From: a virus
IMG/VR virus record: IMGVR_UViG_3300025687_000325
Coordinates: 1-23,992 of that record
Strand: one strand, 5' to 3'
Length of the DNA: 23,992 nt
Below are positions 14,137-21,188 of this stretch, piece after piece; position 1 is the stretch's first letter, and every line of letters begins with the position of its first letter. The notes under the pieces are model-generated. The model was not told where the DNA came from. It was given only the letters and a program-made list of their open reading frames with translations, and ran no database searches. The translations under genes were made by a program, and so were the position numbers.

Positions 14137-15295
14137 TGATCACTTCCTTTCGTACCTTGATGTTTTGCTTCAAGATCTCAAGCATATCGGGATGCCGCTT
14201 CGTCAGTTCCTTGAAGAATTGCGTAGATTTCATACGTCGAGCAATTTTCTGAGCACAACCTTGAATTAAGTTGATGGCTTGGTCAGAAGGGATGACTTTA
14301 GCAACTTCGATCATAGTTGCTTCGTCGATCTTTCCTTCGTCTTTCGGCCAATCTTTGTTCTTCATGTCGACTCGACCTTCATACCAGCCATCATAGTTGT
14401 CGATTACTGACTTCACAGTCATATCAACCTTGTCACCAGCATAATTCTCGCCTGTCTTAGACTGCTCTTTCAGCTTCTTGATAGAGCTCTTGAAGTTATT
14501 GATCAAATCTTCAGCCAAGATGGGGCGATCTTGCCAGCATGTTTGCCAGTACTGTAGACCTTCATGTTTACCAAGGATTGATTGACAAACTGTGAGATGC
14601 ATGCTAACATTTTCTGCAGCACCAGACTTCTCAGCCGCGTTGATCTTAGACCAGGTACGAGGAGAGATATATTGACCCTCTTTGCCGATCGCATCAGGTG
14701 TCTTGTATACCCATTGGCCAGATTTGAGATACTGAACCAATCTGTCATGCCAACTTGAATTCTCGACATAGCTCATGAATGAGACAAAGTCGTAGTCAAT
14801 CTTGAAGGTCTCAAAGCGGTCATTGAGAGCAGAGTCAAAAGAGTTGACATCATAGTTTGATGTCTCAGGATTAGTAGCTGCTGCGATAATCCAACCATCT
14901 GGCAACTGATAGTTAGGGCCAACCTTGCGATCAGTCATAAGCTGCATGATGCAGTTTGTTACTGCCGTATTAGCTCGGTTTGGCTCTTCAAGAAGAAGCA
15001 GACCTTTGCCTTCTGTTGGCCAGAAGTATGGGAGAGAGTGACCCATTCGCTTACGTCCGTTCTCGTCTTCGTACTCATAGGGGAAACCAATAAGGTCAGG
15101 TGACTCCATAAAAGCAAGACGAAGATCGATGAAACCGAATTCACCGTGCTTCTCCTGCATCTTCTTTACCCATTGTTGGATACCTTGAGACTTACCTAGT
15201 CCGGCTTCGCCTTCAAACTTAGGGCTAAAAACATGGCCGTTCTGTCGAGCTTGCCATGCAAGATCCAAAATAGCTGGAATATCTGATACTCGCAT
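14129..15295 (-). CDS. MoxR-type AAA+ ATPase
   Basis: 388 residues. Walker A GEAGLGKS (29-36), Walker B GLLLLEEPNRAN (98-109) with two Glu, sensor 1 AATNP (139-143), then a long helical C-terminal part. The arrangement (PxLxGxxGxGKS..; LL.EE.NRA; ATxNP) is that of MoxR/RavA-like ATPases, which act as chaperones with VWA proteins. The VWA partner lies at 12010-13401 in the same operon. The start has a near-perfect AAGGAGGATAT and the conserved motif at 15315-15341 upstream, so this is the probable first gene of the MoxR-SLT-VWA unit. Confidence 0.9.
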   Translation of the reverse strand: MRVSDIPAILDLAWQARQNGHVFSPKFEGEAGLGKSQGIQQWVKKMQEKHGEFGFIDLRLAFMESPDLIGFPYEYEDENGRKRMGHSLPYFWPTEGKGLLLLEEPNRANTAVTNCIMQLMTDRKVGPNYQLPDGWIIAAATNPETSNYDVNSFDSALNDRFETFKIDYDFVSFMSYVENSSWHDRLVQYLKSGQWVYKTPDAIGKEGQYISPRTWSKINAAEKSGAAENVSMHLTVCQSILGKHEGLQYWQTCWQDRPILAEDLINNFKSSIKKLKEQSKTGENYAGDKVDMTVKSVIDNYDGWYEGRVDMKNKDWPKDEGKIDEATMIEVAKVIPSDQAINLIQGCAQKIARRMKSTQFFKELTKRHPDMLEILKQNIKVRKEVIND

Positions 15296-15314
15296 ATATC
15301 CTCCTTATGGTTGC

Positions 15315-15341
15315 ATTATCATGTAAAATCTGTTTAAGTTA
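15315..15341 (-). promoter_or_regulatory. Conserved upstream motif, copy b
   Basis: Minus strand TAACTTAAACAGATT (15341-15327), five bases, then TGATAAT (15321-15315), 31 nt from AGATT to the MoxR ATG. Same spacing as the copies at 3295, 15875 and 21490. The -10-like part is weaker (TTAACT). Confidence 0.45.
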
Positions 15342-15343
15342 AA

Positions 15344-15610
15344 TTAGTGGAGATCACCATCTAATGGCTCACCCATGTTAAGGTGAGCAGTTAAGTTAGC
15401 AATAACGTCTGTTGAAAGATCTGAGTACGACTTCATCTTCGATGCTCCATCTATAGTCCCTTTGGCAAGTTCTTGGGCTATAAGTAGGTTAGCAGCTGAT
15501 CTAGAGAACCTCATTAACTCTATGAGATCTTCGATAACTGTTTTATGGAACTTGAGTGTGACTATATCTCCATCGACCTGTGTGGTATCCTTATTTAACT
15601 TTGTCGACAT
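15344..15610 (-). CDS. Small hypothetical protein
   Basis: 88 residues. N-terminal polar strand segment (DGDIVTLKFHKTVIEDLIELMRF), then helices with LLIAQELAKG. No motif recognised. AAGGAG lies about eight bases before ATG 15610. Overlaps the upstream gene by 20 nt. Confidence 0.65.
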   Translation of the reverse strand: MSTKLNKDTTQVDGDIVTLKFHKTVIEDLIELMRFSRSAANLLIAQELAKGTIDGASKMKSYSDLSTDVIANLTAHLNMGEPLDGDLH

Positions 15611-15860
15611 TCAATCGCTCCTTAAGTCTTTCTAAGATATCATTTGGTAGGTTAGTTTTCTGAAGTTTCTCTGATATATCTTTCTTCTTAGTAGAAACTC
15701 CTCTATAGCCATATAGCAGTTCGCCATAGCCTAAGTCATATATAGTTGGCGCTGAGTTGTTAGTTTTCACGTGTTCTCTTACTTCTACTGGAGGAATGTA
15801 ATCGAATTTCTCGACCTGGCCACCTCTTGCCAAAAACTCTTCTACTGTCTCTACTTTCAT
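15591..15860 (-). CDS. Small hypothetical protein (VETVEEFLARGG type)
   Basis: 89 residues. The N-terminus VETVEEFLARGGQVEKF (3-19) is a short motif I have seen at the start of many small phage proteins; function not established. The tail is Lys-rich. Strong AAGGAGGATTT before ATG 15860 and the conserved motif at 15875-15901 upstream. Confidence 0.7.
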   Translation of the reverse strand: MKVETVEEFLARGGQVEKFDYIPPVEVREHVKTNNSAPTIYDLGYGELLYGYRGVSTKKKDISEKLQKTNLPNDILERLKERLNVDKVK

Positions 15861-15874
15861 AAATCCTCCTTTTC

Positions 15875-15901
15875 AATGAAACGTCGAATCTGTTTCAGTA
15901 T
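15875..15901 (-). promoter_or_regulatory. Conserved upstream motif, copy c
   Basis: Minus strand ATACTGAAACAGATT (15901-15887), preceded by a T to give TATACT, a good -10 hexamer. AGATT ends 26 nt before ATG 15860. It lies in the divergent gap with the ClpP-like gene. Confidence 0.5.
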
Positions 15902-15936
15902 AAAGATACTATGGTCTATTGACTGAGGTGATCAGC

Positions 15937-16635
15937 ATGAAAAAGATCGATATAAGTCAAGTACTTACAGAGGGTGTCGATGTGGCAAATAGACGAGTTT
16001 ATTTTGCTAGTTCTTCAGAAAAAACAAGTGAGTTTGACTGGTCATCCGTTGAAGCTACTATAAGAGCAATTCATGTTTTGTGTTCTGAATCTTCTGATCC
16101 CATTGAGCTACATATGGCTTCTCTAGGCGGAAGCGAGTATGATATGAGTCGTCTATACGACACGATCCAGACTTGTCCTGCGCCGATTATCTTCATAGGA
16201 AGCGGATATATCATGAGTGCAGCAGTATGGATTATGAGTGGTTGTGATTACAGAATGTTGCATGAAAATACCGAGATCATGATTCACGAAGGTTCAGGCG
16301 GTATGGATGAGGCAGCTACTCATGTAGATCAAGAGATTATGCTTGAAGCAAATAAGAAGAGAAACTCTAAGTGGTGGGACATACTATCGCAAAATAGTCG
16401 CATGCCTAAATCGTTCTGGGAATTCGTAGGTAAGCGAGATCTATACATATCTGCACATGAAGCAGTGGAGCTAGGTTTAGCTGATAAGGTCATCACCCAC
16501 CCTGATAGATCTCAGTACAGAGATTACAGAAACAATAAGCTAAACAAGAAGATGCCTAAAGCAAAAACTTCACAATTAGTCGCCAAAATGCTTAATCGTG
16601 TTAAGCAAGATAAGACTAAGTTCGATATCAAGTAA
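15937..16635 (+). CDS. ClpP-like (S14 family) serine protease
   Basis: 232 residues from ATG 15937, with GAGGTGATC upstream; TTG 15919 is the longer option. The ClpP fold order is clear: IELHMASLGGSEYDM (57-71, the strand and oxyanion-type GG), IFIGSGYIMSAAVWIMSG (85-102) with Ser94 at the nucleophile position, IMIHEGSGG (114-122) with His117, and GKRDLYISAHEAVELGLADKVI (165-186) with Asp168. The triad looks complete. No Clp ATPase is in the window, so it could use the host ClpX/ClpA or act alone. The basic tail after 190 is an extension beyond typical ClpP. It is divergent from 15860 and followed by a strong hairpin. Confidence 0.8.
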   Translation: MKKIDISQVLTEGVDVANRRVYFASSSEKTSEFDWSSVEATIRAIHVLCSESSDPIELHMASLGGSEYDMSRLYDTIQTCPAPIIFIGSGYIMSAAVWIMSGCDYRMLHENTEIMIHEGSGGMDEAATHVDQEIMLEANKKRNSKWWDILSQNSRMPKSFWEFVGKRDLYISAHEAVELGLADKVITHPDRSQYRDYRNNKLNKKMPKAKTSQLVAKMLNRVKQDKTKFDIK

Positions 16636-16663
16636 TATTTAATAGATTATTTTTTAAGCAAAA

Positions 16664-16691
16664 AAAGGTTAGATCGAAAGATCTAACCTTT
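16664..16691. terminator. Bidirectional terminator hairpin
   Basis: A perfect 12-bp stem (16664-16675 with 16680-16691; core GGTTAGATC) with a GAAA tetraloop on the plus strand. On the minus strand it is followed by seven T, an ideal terminator for transcripts coming from 17147. On the plus strand the T-run is short, but it lies 29 bases after the ClpP-like stop and probably serves it too. Confidence 0.85.
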
Positions 16692-16877
16692 ACTGATTTA
16701 TTTATTACGCTCACTCAGCATGAGCACTGAGCAAAAATTTTCGCCGAAAACTTCTGCAAAAAATCTCACCACTTTACATATCACTCCGCGACAGAGCCTA
16801 CCGATATGTTGACAACTTAATGTCTAGGTAAGGTGACACCTTTCTTATTCTAACAGCAAGAGGTGCGCACGTTACTG
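16692..16877 (-). ncRNA. Structured non-coding stretch, possible minus-strand small RNA or 3' UTR
   Basis: 186 bases with no credible frame. Hairpins: 16731-16741 with 16747-16757 (two mismatches on the plus strand become G-U pairs on the minus strand); a self-complementary block at 16709-16732 (GCTCA...TGAGC); AAGGTGACACCTT at 16830-16842; and an 8-bp stem 16849-16856 with 16875-16882 that includes the stop codon of the 16878 gene. The run ends at the terminator whose T-tract is on the minus strand. This supports a structured minus-strand RNA, but I match it to no known family and see no tRNA. Confidence 0.35.
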
Positions 16878-17147
16878 TTAGACAAGAACTGTACCATACT
16901 TCTGACGATTCTTAAGCGCCTTAACCAAACGAGTGCGAGCAGTCTTACCAAATGTTGAGTATACGCCAGAACCAGCAACGATAGCATGTGTATCGCCTTC
17001 AAGCCATGTATCAAGAGCCTCCATGCGGACAGATAGATCACCAAAACGAGGTGAAACAACTGTTTCTACTCCGACATTGGTGAGAGTTGCGTTAGATACT
17101 CCACTAAACAAGTTAATGAAGCTTTGAATCGTGTAACCCTTTGACAT
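16878..17147 (-). CDS. Small hypothetical protein
   Basis: 89 residues from ATG 17147, which follows AAGGAGAACAT; a longer TTG frame to 17177 has no such site. Features: YTIQSFINLFSGVSNAT at the N-terminus, VVSPRFGDLSVRMEALDTWLEGD in the middle, and a basic TARTRLVKALKNRQ segment near the end. No family recognised. It is a single-gene unit: its own -10-like TATAAT lies upstream and a structured 3' region with a terminator lies downstream, so it may be strongly expressed. Confidence 0.7.
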   Translation of the reverse strand: MSKGYTIQSFINLFSGVSNATLTNVGVETVVSPRFGDLSVRMEALDTWLEGDTHAIVAGSGVYSTFGKTARTRLVKALKNRQKYGTVLV

Positions 17148-17235
17148 ATGTTCTCCTTTTTCTGTTAAGGGATCCAAGATTATTATACCGATAAGATAAT
17201 TTTTTATAGTGTATGTCAGTAATATTGCTGTTTAT
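17148..17235 (-). promoter_or_regulatory. Promoter region of the 16878-17147 gene
   Basis: On the minus strand GGTATAATAATC puts a consensus TATAAT at 17187-17182, 35 nt before the ATG, in a very A+T-rich context (ACTATAAAAAATTATC upstream). No good TTGACA at 16-18 bp. The gap holds no gene. Confidence 0.45.
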
Positions 17236-18207
17236 TCAGAAACCAATTTCATCTTCTTCGTCTTCGAATGATGAAGCAAACTTCTTCTTGTGTTCTATTA
17301 GTTCTTTTAAAACTTCTTTAATGCTCTTTTGATGCAGCATGCTTCTAATAACAGTCTCCTTCAGATGTGCAACGCTGAAATCATCATAATGTGAATTTCT
17401 CAGCTCTTGCTCCTCTTCTTCTGTAAGATCTCGTTTAGCAATAAATTTAACAATTGCGATACGATCATCTGGGTTTGGAGGTTTAACCTCCATCATGAGA
17501 TCAAATCTGCCTGGACGATCAGCGAGAGCTGAGATCATATTCTCAGGATAGTTTGTGGTAGCAAATATAAGTGTAGGGATTGAGAAGGTTACTTTGATAC
17601 CATCTAGCAATTCTAGCATATCAGAACTTACTGCATCTCTTATGCCTTGATTTTCTCTCTGTACACCTCCGATATCTTCCATCAGCAATACTAGTTTAGT
17701 GCACTCTTTAGTGTATTGAGTCTCTTGGCTAAGAAATCTTGAAATATCAGAAGCATCGATCTTATATGTGGACCATACTAATACAACTGTACCAGGATCT
17801 TGTTCGATTAGCTTATTACAATAGTATGCTATAGCAGATGACTTTCCACAGCCTGGGATAGAATATAGAAGAATCTTCCTCACTTTTGCTTCGCCGAGCT
17901 GATCGTATATATGCAGATTATTGAAGAACTTATTTGCTTCCTCAATAATATTGTTAGTGCTAAGTGCTGATGCCAGTAAATCTCTGCTAGTTAAAGTTAC
18001 TGGCTTTAAAATAATCCCAGAATTAGTCTCGTGAAAAGAGAACACGCCAGGTTTGATATCTTGCTTTTTGGGTTGAGCTGCCTCTTCCCACTTAAATTGA
18101 TAAAGATATCCATCTTCTTGGAAAGCTAGGTCTGACTCATGAATCTTATCATTGACATTTAACTCAGAAATTTTAGTTTTATTTTTCAATACAAAGAAAT
18201 TGCCCAT
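17236..18207 (-). CDS. AAA+ ATPase (classic AAA type)
   Basis: 323 residues from ATG 18207 (GGAG five bases upstream; GTG 18213 adds two). N-terminal region to about 100 has no motif I recognise. ATPase core: Walker A IPGCGKSS (117-124), Walker B LVLLMEDIGG (172-181), sensor 1 ATTN (216-219), and DRPGRFD (230-236) with the two Arg typical of classic AAA proteins such as FtsH and BCS1. A C-terminal helical lid and an acidic tail (FEDEEDE) follow. It probably remodels a protein complex; no protease domain is attached. The substrate is not evident from neighbours. Confidence 0.85.
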   Translation of the reverse strand: MGNFFVLKNKTKISELNVNDKIHESDLAFQEDGYLYQFKWEEAAQPKKQDIKPGVFSFHETNSGIILKPVTLTSRDLLASALSTNNIIEEANKFFNNLHIYDQLGEAKVRKILLYSIPGCGKSSAIAYYCNKLIEQDPGTVVLVWSTYKIDASDISRFLSQETQYTKECTKLVLLMEDIGGVQRENQGIRDAVSSDMLELLDGIKVTFSIPTLIFATTNYPENMISALADRPGRFDLMMEVKPPNPDDRIAIVKFIAKRDLTEEEEQELRNSHYDDFSVAHLKETVIRSMLHQKSIKEVLKELIEHKKKFASSFEDEEDEIGF

Positions 18208-18225
18208 TTCCACTCCAGAAGTATT

Positions 18226-18513
18226 TTATTTTACTGAGAATTCTGCTGATCCAGATGGTGCAACAATAGTTAGTTTCATTACTTTATTGGGCAAAAGTTG
18301 CCATTCGTAGTCAACTAGGGCAAGCTTGTTGGTTGATTGCAACTCTTCAAGAAGTAAAGCAATAGTTTGAGCATGAGAGTATGCTTCTGCTCTCAATATT
18401 CTCACTTTATCATCATGTGTAATGACTTGGTGGCTAACCAGAAACTGAAGGATCTCTACTTGATTCTTCATAGTAGAGAACATTTTTCCTAAGAACTCTA
18501 TCTTCGTTAACAT
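18226..18513 (-). CDS. Small hypothetical protein
   Basis: 95 residues from ATG 18513, with AGGAG nine bases upstream. N-terminal helix (LQFLVSHQVITHDDKVRILRAEAYSHAQTIALLLEEL), then two short strands (YEWQLLP; KLTIVAPSGSAEFSV). It overlaps the upstream small gene by 80 nt in another frame, which is long; an internal ATG at 18483 or 18471 would shorten this. Not recognised. Confidence 0.6.
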   Translation of the reverse strand: MLTKIEFLGKMFSTMKNQVEILQFLVSHQVITHDDKVRILRAEAYSHAQTIALLLEELQSTNKLALVDYEWQLLPNKVMKLTIVAPSGSAEFSVK

Positions 18514-18688
18514 GTGGTTTTTCTCCTACTATTACTAATACGTTATACCAAGATGATGCCCATGCACTCGCGAAATCTATGGCGCAATTAAGGTCGCCAT
18601 AAAAGTGTGCACTAACATTGATCTTATCTTTTCTTAAGACCCAACAATTGTTAGTTAATTTGTGTAGTCTAATAATAGTAGTAGTCAT
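18434..18688 (-). CDS. Small hypothetical protein
   Basis: 84 residues. ATG 18688 follows AAGGGGTTAA and a TATAAT at 18710-18705. The first 60 residues look like a small alpha/beta domain (TIIRLHKLTNNCWVLRKD; DFASAWASSWYNVLVIVG); the last 25 are charged and overlap the next gene. Function unknown. The start and RBS argue that it is real; its C-terminal part is constrained by the overlap. Confidence 0.6.
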   Translation of the reverse strand: MTTTIIRLHKLTNNCWVLRKDKINVSAHFYGDLNCAIDFASAWASSWYNVLVIVGEKPHVNEDRVLRKNVLYYEESSRDPSVSG

Positions 18689-18704
18689 TTAACCCCTTAA
18701 ATCT

Positions 18705-18724
18705 ATTATAGACTGACTAGTCAG
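18705..18724 (-). promoter_or_regulatory. Promoter-like site with 12-bp palindrome
   Basis: A perfect palindrome CTGACTAGTCAG (18713-18724) lies two bases from a minus-strand TATAAT (18710-18705), 17 nt ahead of the 18688 start. A related palindrome ACTGATCAGT (20715-20724) abuts the -10 of the protease gene. Operator function is inference. Confidence 0.4.
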
Positions 18725-18731
18725 CTAACTA

Positions 18732-20000
18732 TTATCTCTTATTTCCATCGCCTGAATCTCGCCACCTAACGAAGCAAGGAAATCTCATGACACCGTCTTT
18801 GGAGAGCTCTTGATACTTAACTTCTATGATTCTACCTATTACATTCTCTTTACCTGACCAAATTTGTTCACGGTCTACATCTGTAAAACCAATACCTACA
18901 TCACAGGCCTTACCATTTTCTTGTATAACATGGAGACCACCTAATCGACCTGCATTTCTGCCAGTACCTTCATACATACCAACTACCGTACAGTCTTGAG
19001 TAACCATATCTTTTATCTTAAGAAGAGAGTTAGATTTGCGACCGGTATAGTAGGGAATATTAGGTAGCACCATGGCTCCTTCATAACCTCTAGCAACAAA
19101 GGCTGAATGGTACTGCATAGCTTCTTCTAAACTTCTAACTCTCTTATTCGCAACGATTTGAATCTTGTTAGTCGGATAATTAACAAATGTTTGATCTAGT
19201 AGAGCAATTCTTTCTGATTTCTTTAGTTTAAAATCCTTACTCATCCACTCTTCATATGGGATGATATCAAAAACATGAAACACCACGTCACCCACTGCTG
19301 TACCTCTTTTAGAAGCAAAAGCAGTCTTCTGCATACTATTGAAGTCATCAGACATGATCTCGCCATCTAGAACAAAGTTGCCCTTTTTAGCAAGATACAT
19401 AAGAGCGTTTTTGATAGACGGGAAATTGTCATACTCTGTTCCGTTTCTAGACATCAAGTGTACTTTGCCATTTTCACATATAGCGATGCAGCGATATCCA
19501 TCTAACTTTGGACTGATGAAACAACCTTCTTCTAATATCTTGTCTGGACTCTTGCACTTAGCAATATCGGTTGCTAGCATGACGTCAAAGTTAGCAATTT
19601 GGGCACCAGCTGAATTAGCTAGCTTAACATCCACGTTTATTCTTAGGTCTTTTTTGATTACTCTAGAGTACCATTTGCGTTGTAGTGAATTGCAATATTT
19701 AAGAAAATCTTCAGTTGCTGCTATAGCTTTTTTCCCAGTAATCTCTTTATTTTCTAGCTGATTTAATAGCTGCATAAAAGCTGAATGAGACGCAGAGTTT
19801 TGTTCTGGCTCATCACTATAATCATTAAACTTCTTGATATGGAATTTTCTCTTGAATGAGAGAGCAGCACTTAGAAGATCTCTAAATGCTGCGTTATGTA
19901 GATTATTTCTTATTAGGTCTTGCTTTGCCGTCGATGCGCTTGTGTTCTCCAGTTTTTCTAGAGTCTGGAGCTCCAGAAACTGGTTTTGACTGTTTGACAC
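18732..20000 (-). CDS. ATP-dependent DNA ligase
   Basis: 422 residues. Nucleotidyltransferase motifs: I SPKLDGYR with Lys165 as the adenylated residue (163-170), III FVLDGEI (209-215), IIIa near FHVFDII (241-247), IV YEGAMV (306-311), V LLKIKD (326-331); then an OB-fold domain with CTVVGMYEGTGRNAGRLGG. It seals nicks with ATP in phage replication or repair; size resembles T4/T7-type ligases. The start is GTG 20000: AAAGGAG lies seven bases upstream, and the N-terminal LEKLENTSAS...K sequence, typical of phage ligases, has no later ATG that keeps it. It overlaps the protease gene by 98 nt, so its N-terminus and that protein's C-terminal tail share DNA. Confidence 0.9.
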   Translation of the reverse strand: MSNSQNQFLELQTLEKLENTSASTAKQDLIRNNLHNAAFRDLLSAALSFKRKFHIKKFNDYSDEPEQNSASHSAFMQLLNQLENKEITGKKAIAATEDFLKYCNSLQRKWYSRVIKKDLRINVDVKLANSAGAQIANFDVMLATDIAKCKSPDKILEEGCFISPKLDGYRCIAICENGKVHLMSRNGTEYDNFPSIKNALMYLAKKGNFVLDGEIMSDDFNSMQKTAFASKRGTAVGDVVFHVFDIIPYEEWMSKDFKLKKSERIALLDQTFVNYPTNKIQIVANKRVRSLEEAMQYHSAFVARGYEGAMVLPNIPYYTGRKSNSLLKIKDMVTQDCTVVGMYEGTGRNAGRLGGLHVIQENGKACDVGIGFTDVDREQIWSGKENVIGRIIEVKYQELSKDGVMRFPCFVRWRDSGDGNKR

Positions 20001-20697
20001 CCAAAAACTCCTTTAATTTTTCTAGTGGAACTCCACCAGCAAATCCATTTCTTCCAATCCCAATAGATAGTACTCCTACAATCTCTTTATCAGCATTAAG
20101 TAGCGGTGATCCTGAAGCTCCACCGTCAATCTTTAGATCCGAGATCCAGAAAGTTTGTGGCTGAACACAGAAATCTTGCATAAAGAAAACTACCCATTTA
20201 GCTCCTGGCATAGTACACTCCTCCTTAGGTACCCAAGGAGTTGGGATAGCTTCCGCAGTAATGAATCCTAGAAAACGTCCTACTGTATGTGTCATAAAAG
20301 GTAAAGCAGGGAATCCAAAGGATTGGACTACTTCATGATCCTCTTCTAATCCTTGCTTTGAGATCTTTAATGGCTTAGCTGCCTGAAAGCCTTCTAGCAT
20401 ACATAGATCAGTTGAATAACCAACTTTTAGAATCTTAAGCTCGATTCTTGGACCTATTGAGTCTGCATATAAGGCACCTTGCGCTGCTCCCAGATCACAT
20501 ACATGACTGTTTGTGATAACTCGAGTTTTACCATCTACTTTAACTGCAAAGCCTGTACCATGACCTTGCTCATCATAATTAACCAATCTCACTACAGATA
20601 ATCTCATATCTGAGAGCTCATCTTTAGGAACTAGATCAGTCCCGATAGAAGCACAAGATAGTAGCAGAAACGATAAGAGAGTAACTAAGATCTTCAT
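19903..20697 (-). CDS. Trypsin-like serine protease, predicted lipoprotein
   Basis: 264 residues. Signal peptide with lipobox LLSC (12-15), so lipidation at Cys15 and an envelope location are predicted. Chymotrypsin-fold triad: His65 in VITNSHVC, Asp97 in YSTDLCML, Ser195 in DGGASGSPLL. Several Cys (67, 99, 161, 177) could form disulfides in the periplasm. The last 35 residues are basic and disordered and overlap the ligase reading frame. SD AAGGAG and a TATAAT precede the start. Phage lipoproteins often serve superinfection exclusion or act on the envelope; a protease version is uncommon. The role is inference. Confidence 0.85.
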   Translation of the reverse strand: MKILVTLLSFLLLSCASIGTDLVPKDELSDMRLSVVRLVNYDEQGHGTGFAVKVDGKTRVITNSHVCDLGAAQGALYADSIGPRIELKILKVGYSTDLCMLEGFQAAKPLKISKQGLEEDHEVVQSFGFPALPFMTHTVGRFLGFITAEAIPTPWVPKEECTMPGAKWVVFFMQDFCVQPQTFWISDLKIDGGASGSPLLNADKEIVGVLSIGIGRNGFAGGVPLEKLKEFLGVKQSKPVSGAPDSRKTGEHKRIDGKARPNKK

Positions 20698-20714
20698 GTT
20701 GTCTCCTTTGACTG

Positions 20715-20733
20715 ACTGATCAGTTAAATTATA
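20715..20733 (-). promoter_or_regulatory. Promoter motif variant upstream of the protease gene
   Basis: Minus strand TATAATTTAACTGATC (20733-20718) matches the shared motif TATAMTTTAACAGATT at 13 of 16 positions; it sits 20 nt before the start at 20697. The palindrome ACTGATCAGT (20715-20724) overlaps its right part. On the plus strand TATAAT at 20752-20757 and AGGAGG at 20761-20766 serve the divergent gene at 20772. Confidence 0.45.
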
Positions 20734-20771
20734 CCAACTTTAATAGTATAGTATAATTTATAGGAGGACCT

Positions 20772-21188
20772 ATGGCAGACCAGAAGAAAGATATGCTGAA
20801 TCATTTTATCTCTGAGCATGCTGGACTAATCAATATGCATGCTAACCAGCTGAAAAAGAAGGGTATGGTACCTTCTCACATTGATCAAGAAGATCTTCAT
20901 GAAGCTGGTATCTTAGGTCTAATGCATGCTGCAGTTCACTATAACGAAGCAGTCGCTTCTGCTCATGCTAAAGATCCTGATGCAAATCATTTCGCCAAGT
21001 ATGCTAACGGATGGATAAAGGGCAAGATGATGGAGCGTCTTAAGCAAGAAGACCAGGTCCCTCTCTATTTTAGGCGCAAATCTGCAGCACTAAAAAGAAA
21101 AGAAGAGTTTCAGCCTCAACAACCTGCTGCGCCTACTGCTGAAGAGCCTGCAATCACTCCTCCAGTGACTTCTCCAAATCGTGATTAA
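20772..21188 (+). CDS. Sigma-70 region-2-like protein without region 4
   Basis: 138 residues. Residues about 13-95 match sigma region 2: LINMHANQLKKKG...IDQEDLHEAGILGLMHAAVHYNE (17-59) and FAKYANGWIKGKMMERLK (74-91), corresponding to 2.1-2.4 with the core-binding DL.(E)AG/GL motif. The rest is a Lys/Gln/Pro-rich disordered tail (FQPQQPAAPTAEEP...), with no region 3 or 4. It is too short for a complete sigma. It might be a minimal promoter factor, an anti-sigma mimic or a core-RNAP binder. AGGAGG lies upstream of the ATG. The last 35 nt overlap a minus-strand gene tail to tail. Confidence 0.6.
   Translation: MADQKKDMLNHFISEHAGLINMHANQLKKKGMVPSHIDQEDLHEAGILGLMHAAVHYNEAVASAHAKDPDANHFAKYANGWIKGKMMERLKQEDQVPLYFRRKSAALKRKEEFQPQQPAAPTAEEPAITPPVTSPNRD

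Noticed and set aside
16692-16877. tRNA or tmRNA gene
   Set aside because: No cloverleaf, no T-loop GTTCGANTC and no CCA-bearing acceptor stem could be formed from the hairpins seen.
19339-19761. Plus-strand 140-residue frame
   Set aside because: Antisense to the DNA ligase core motifs; no RBS or family resemblance.
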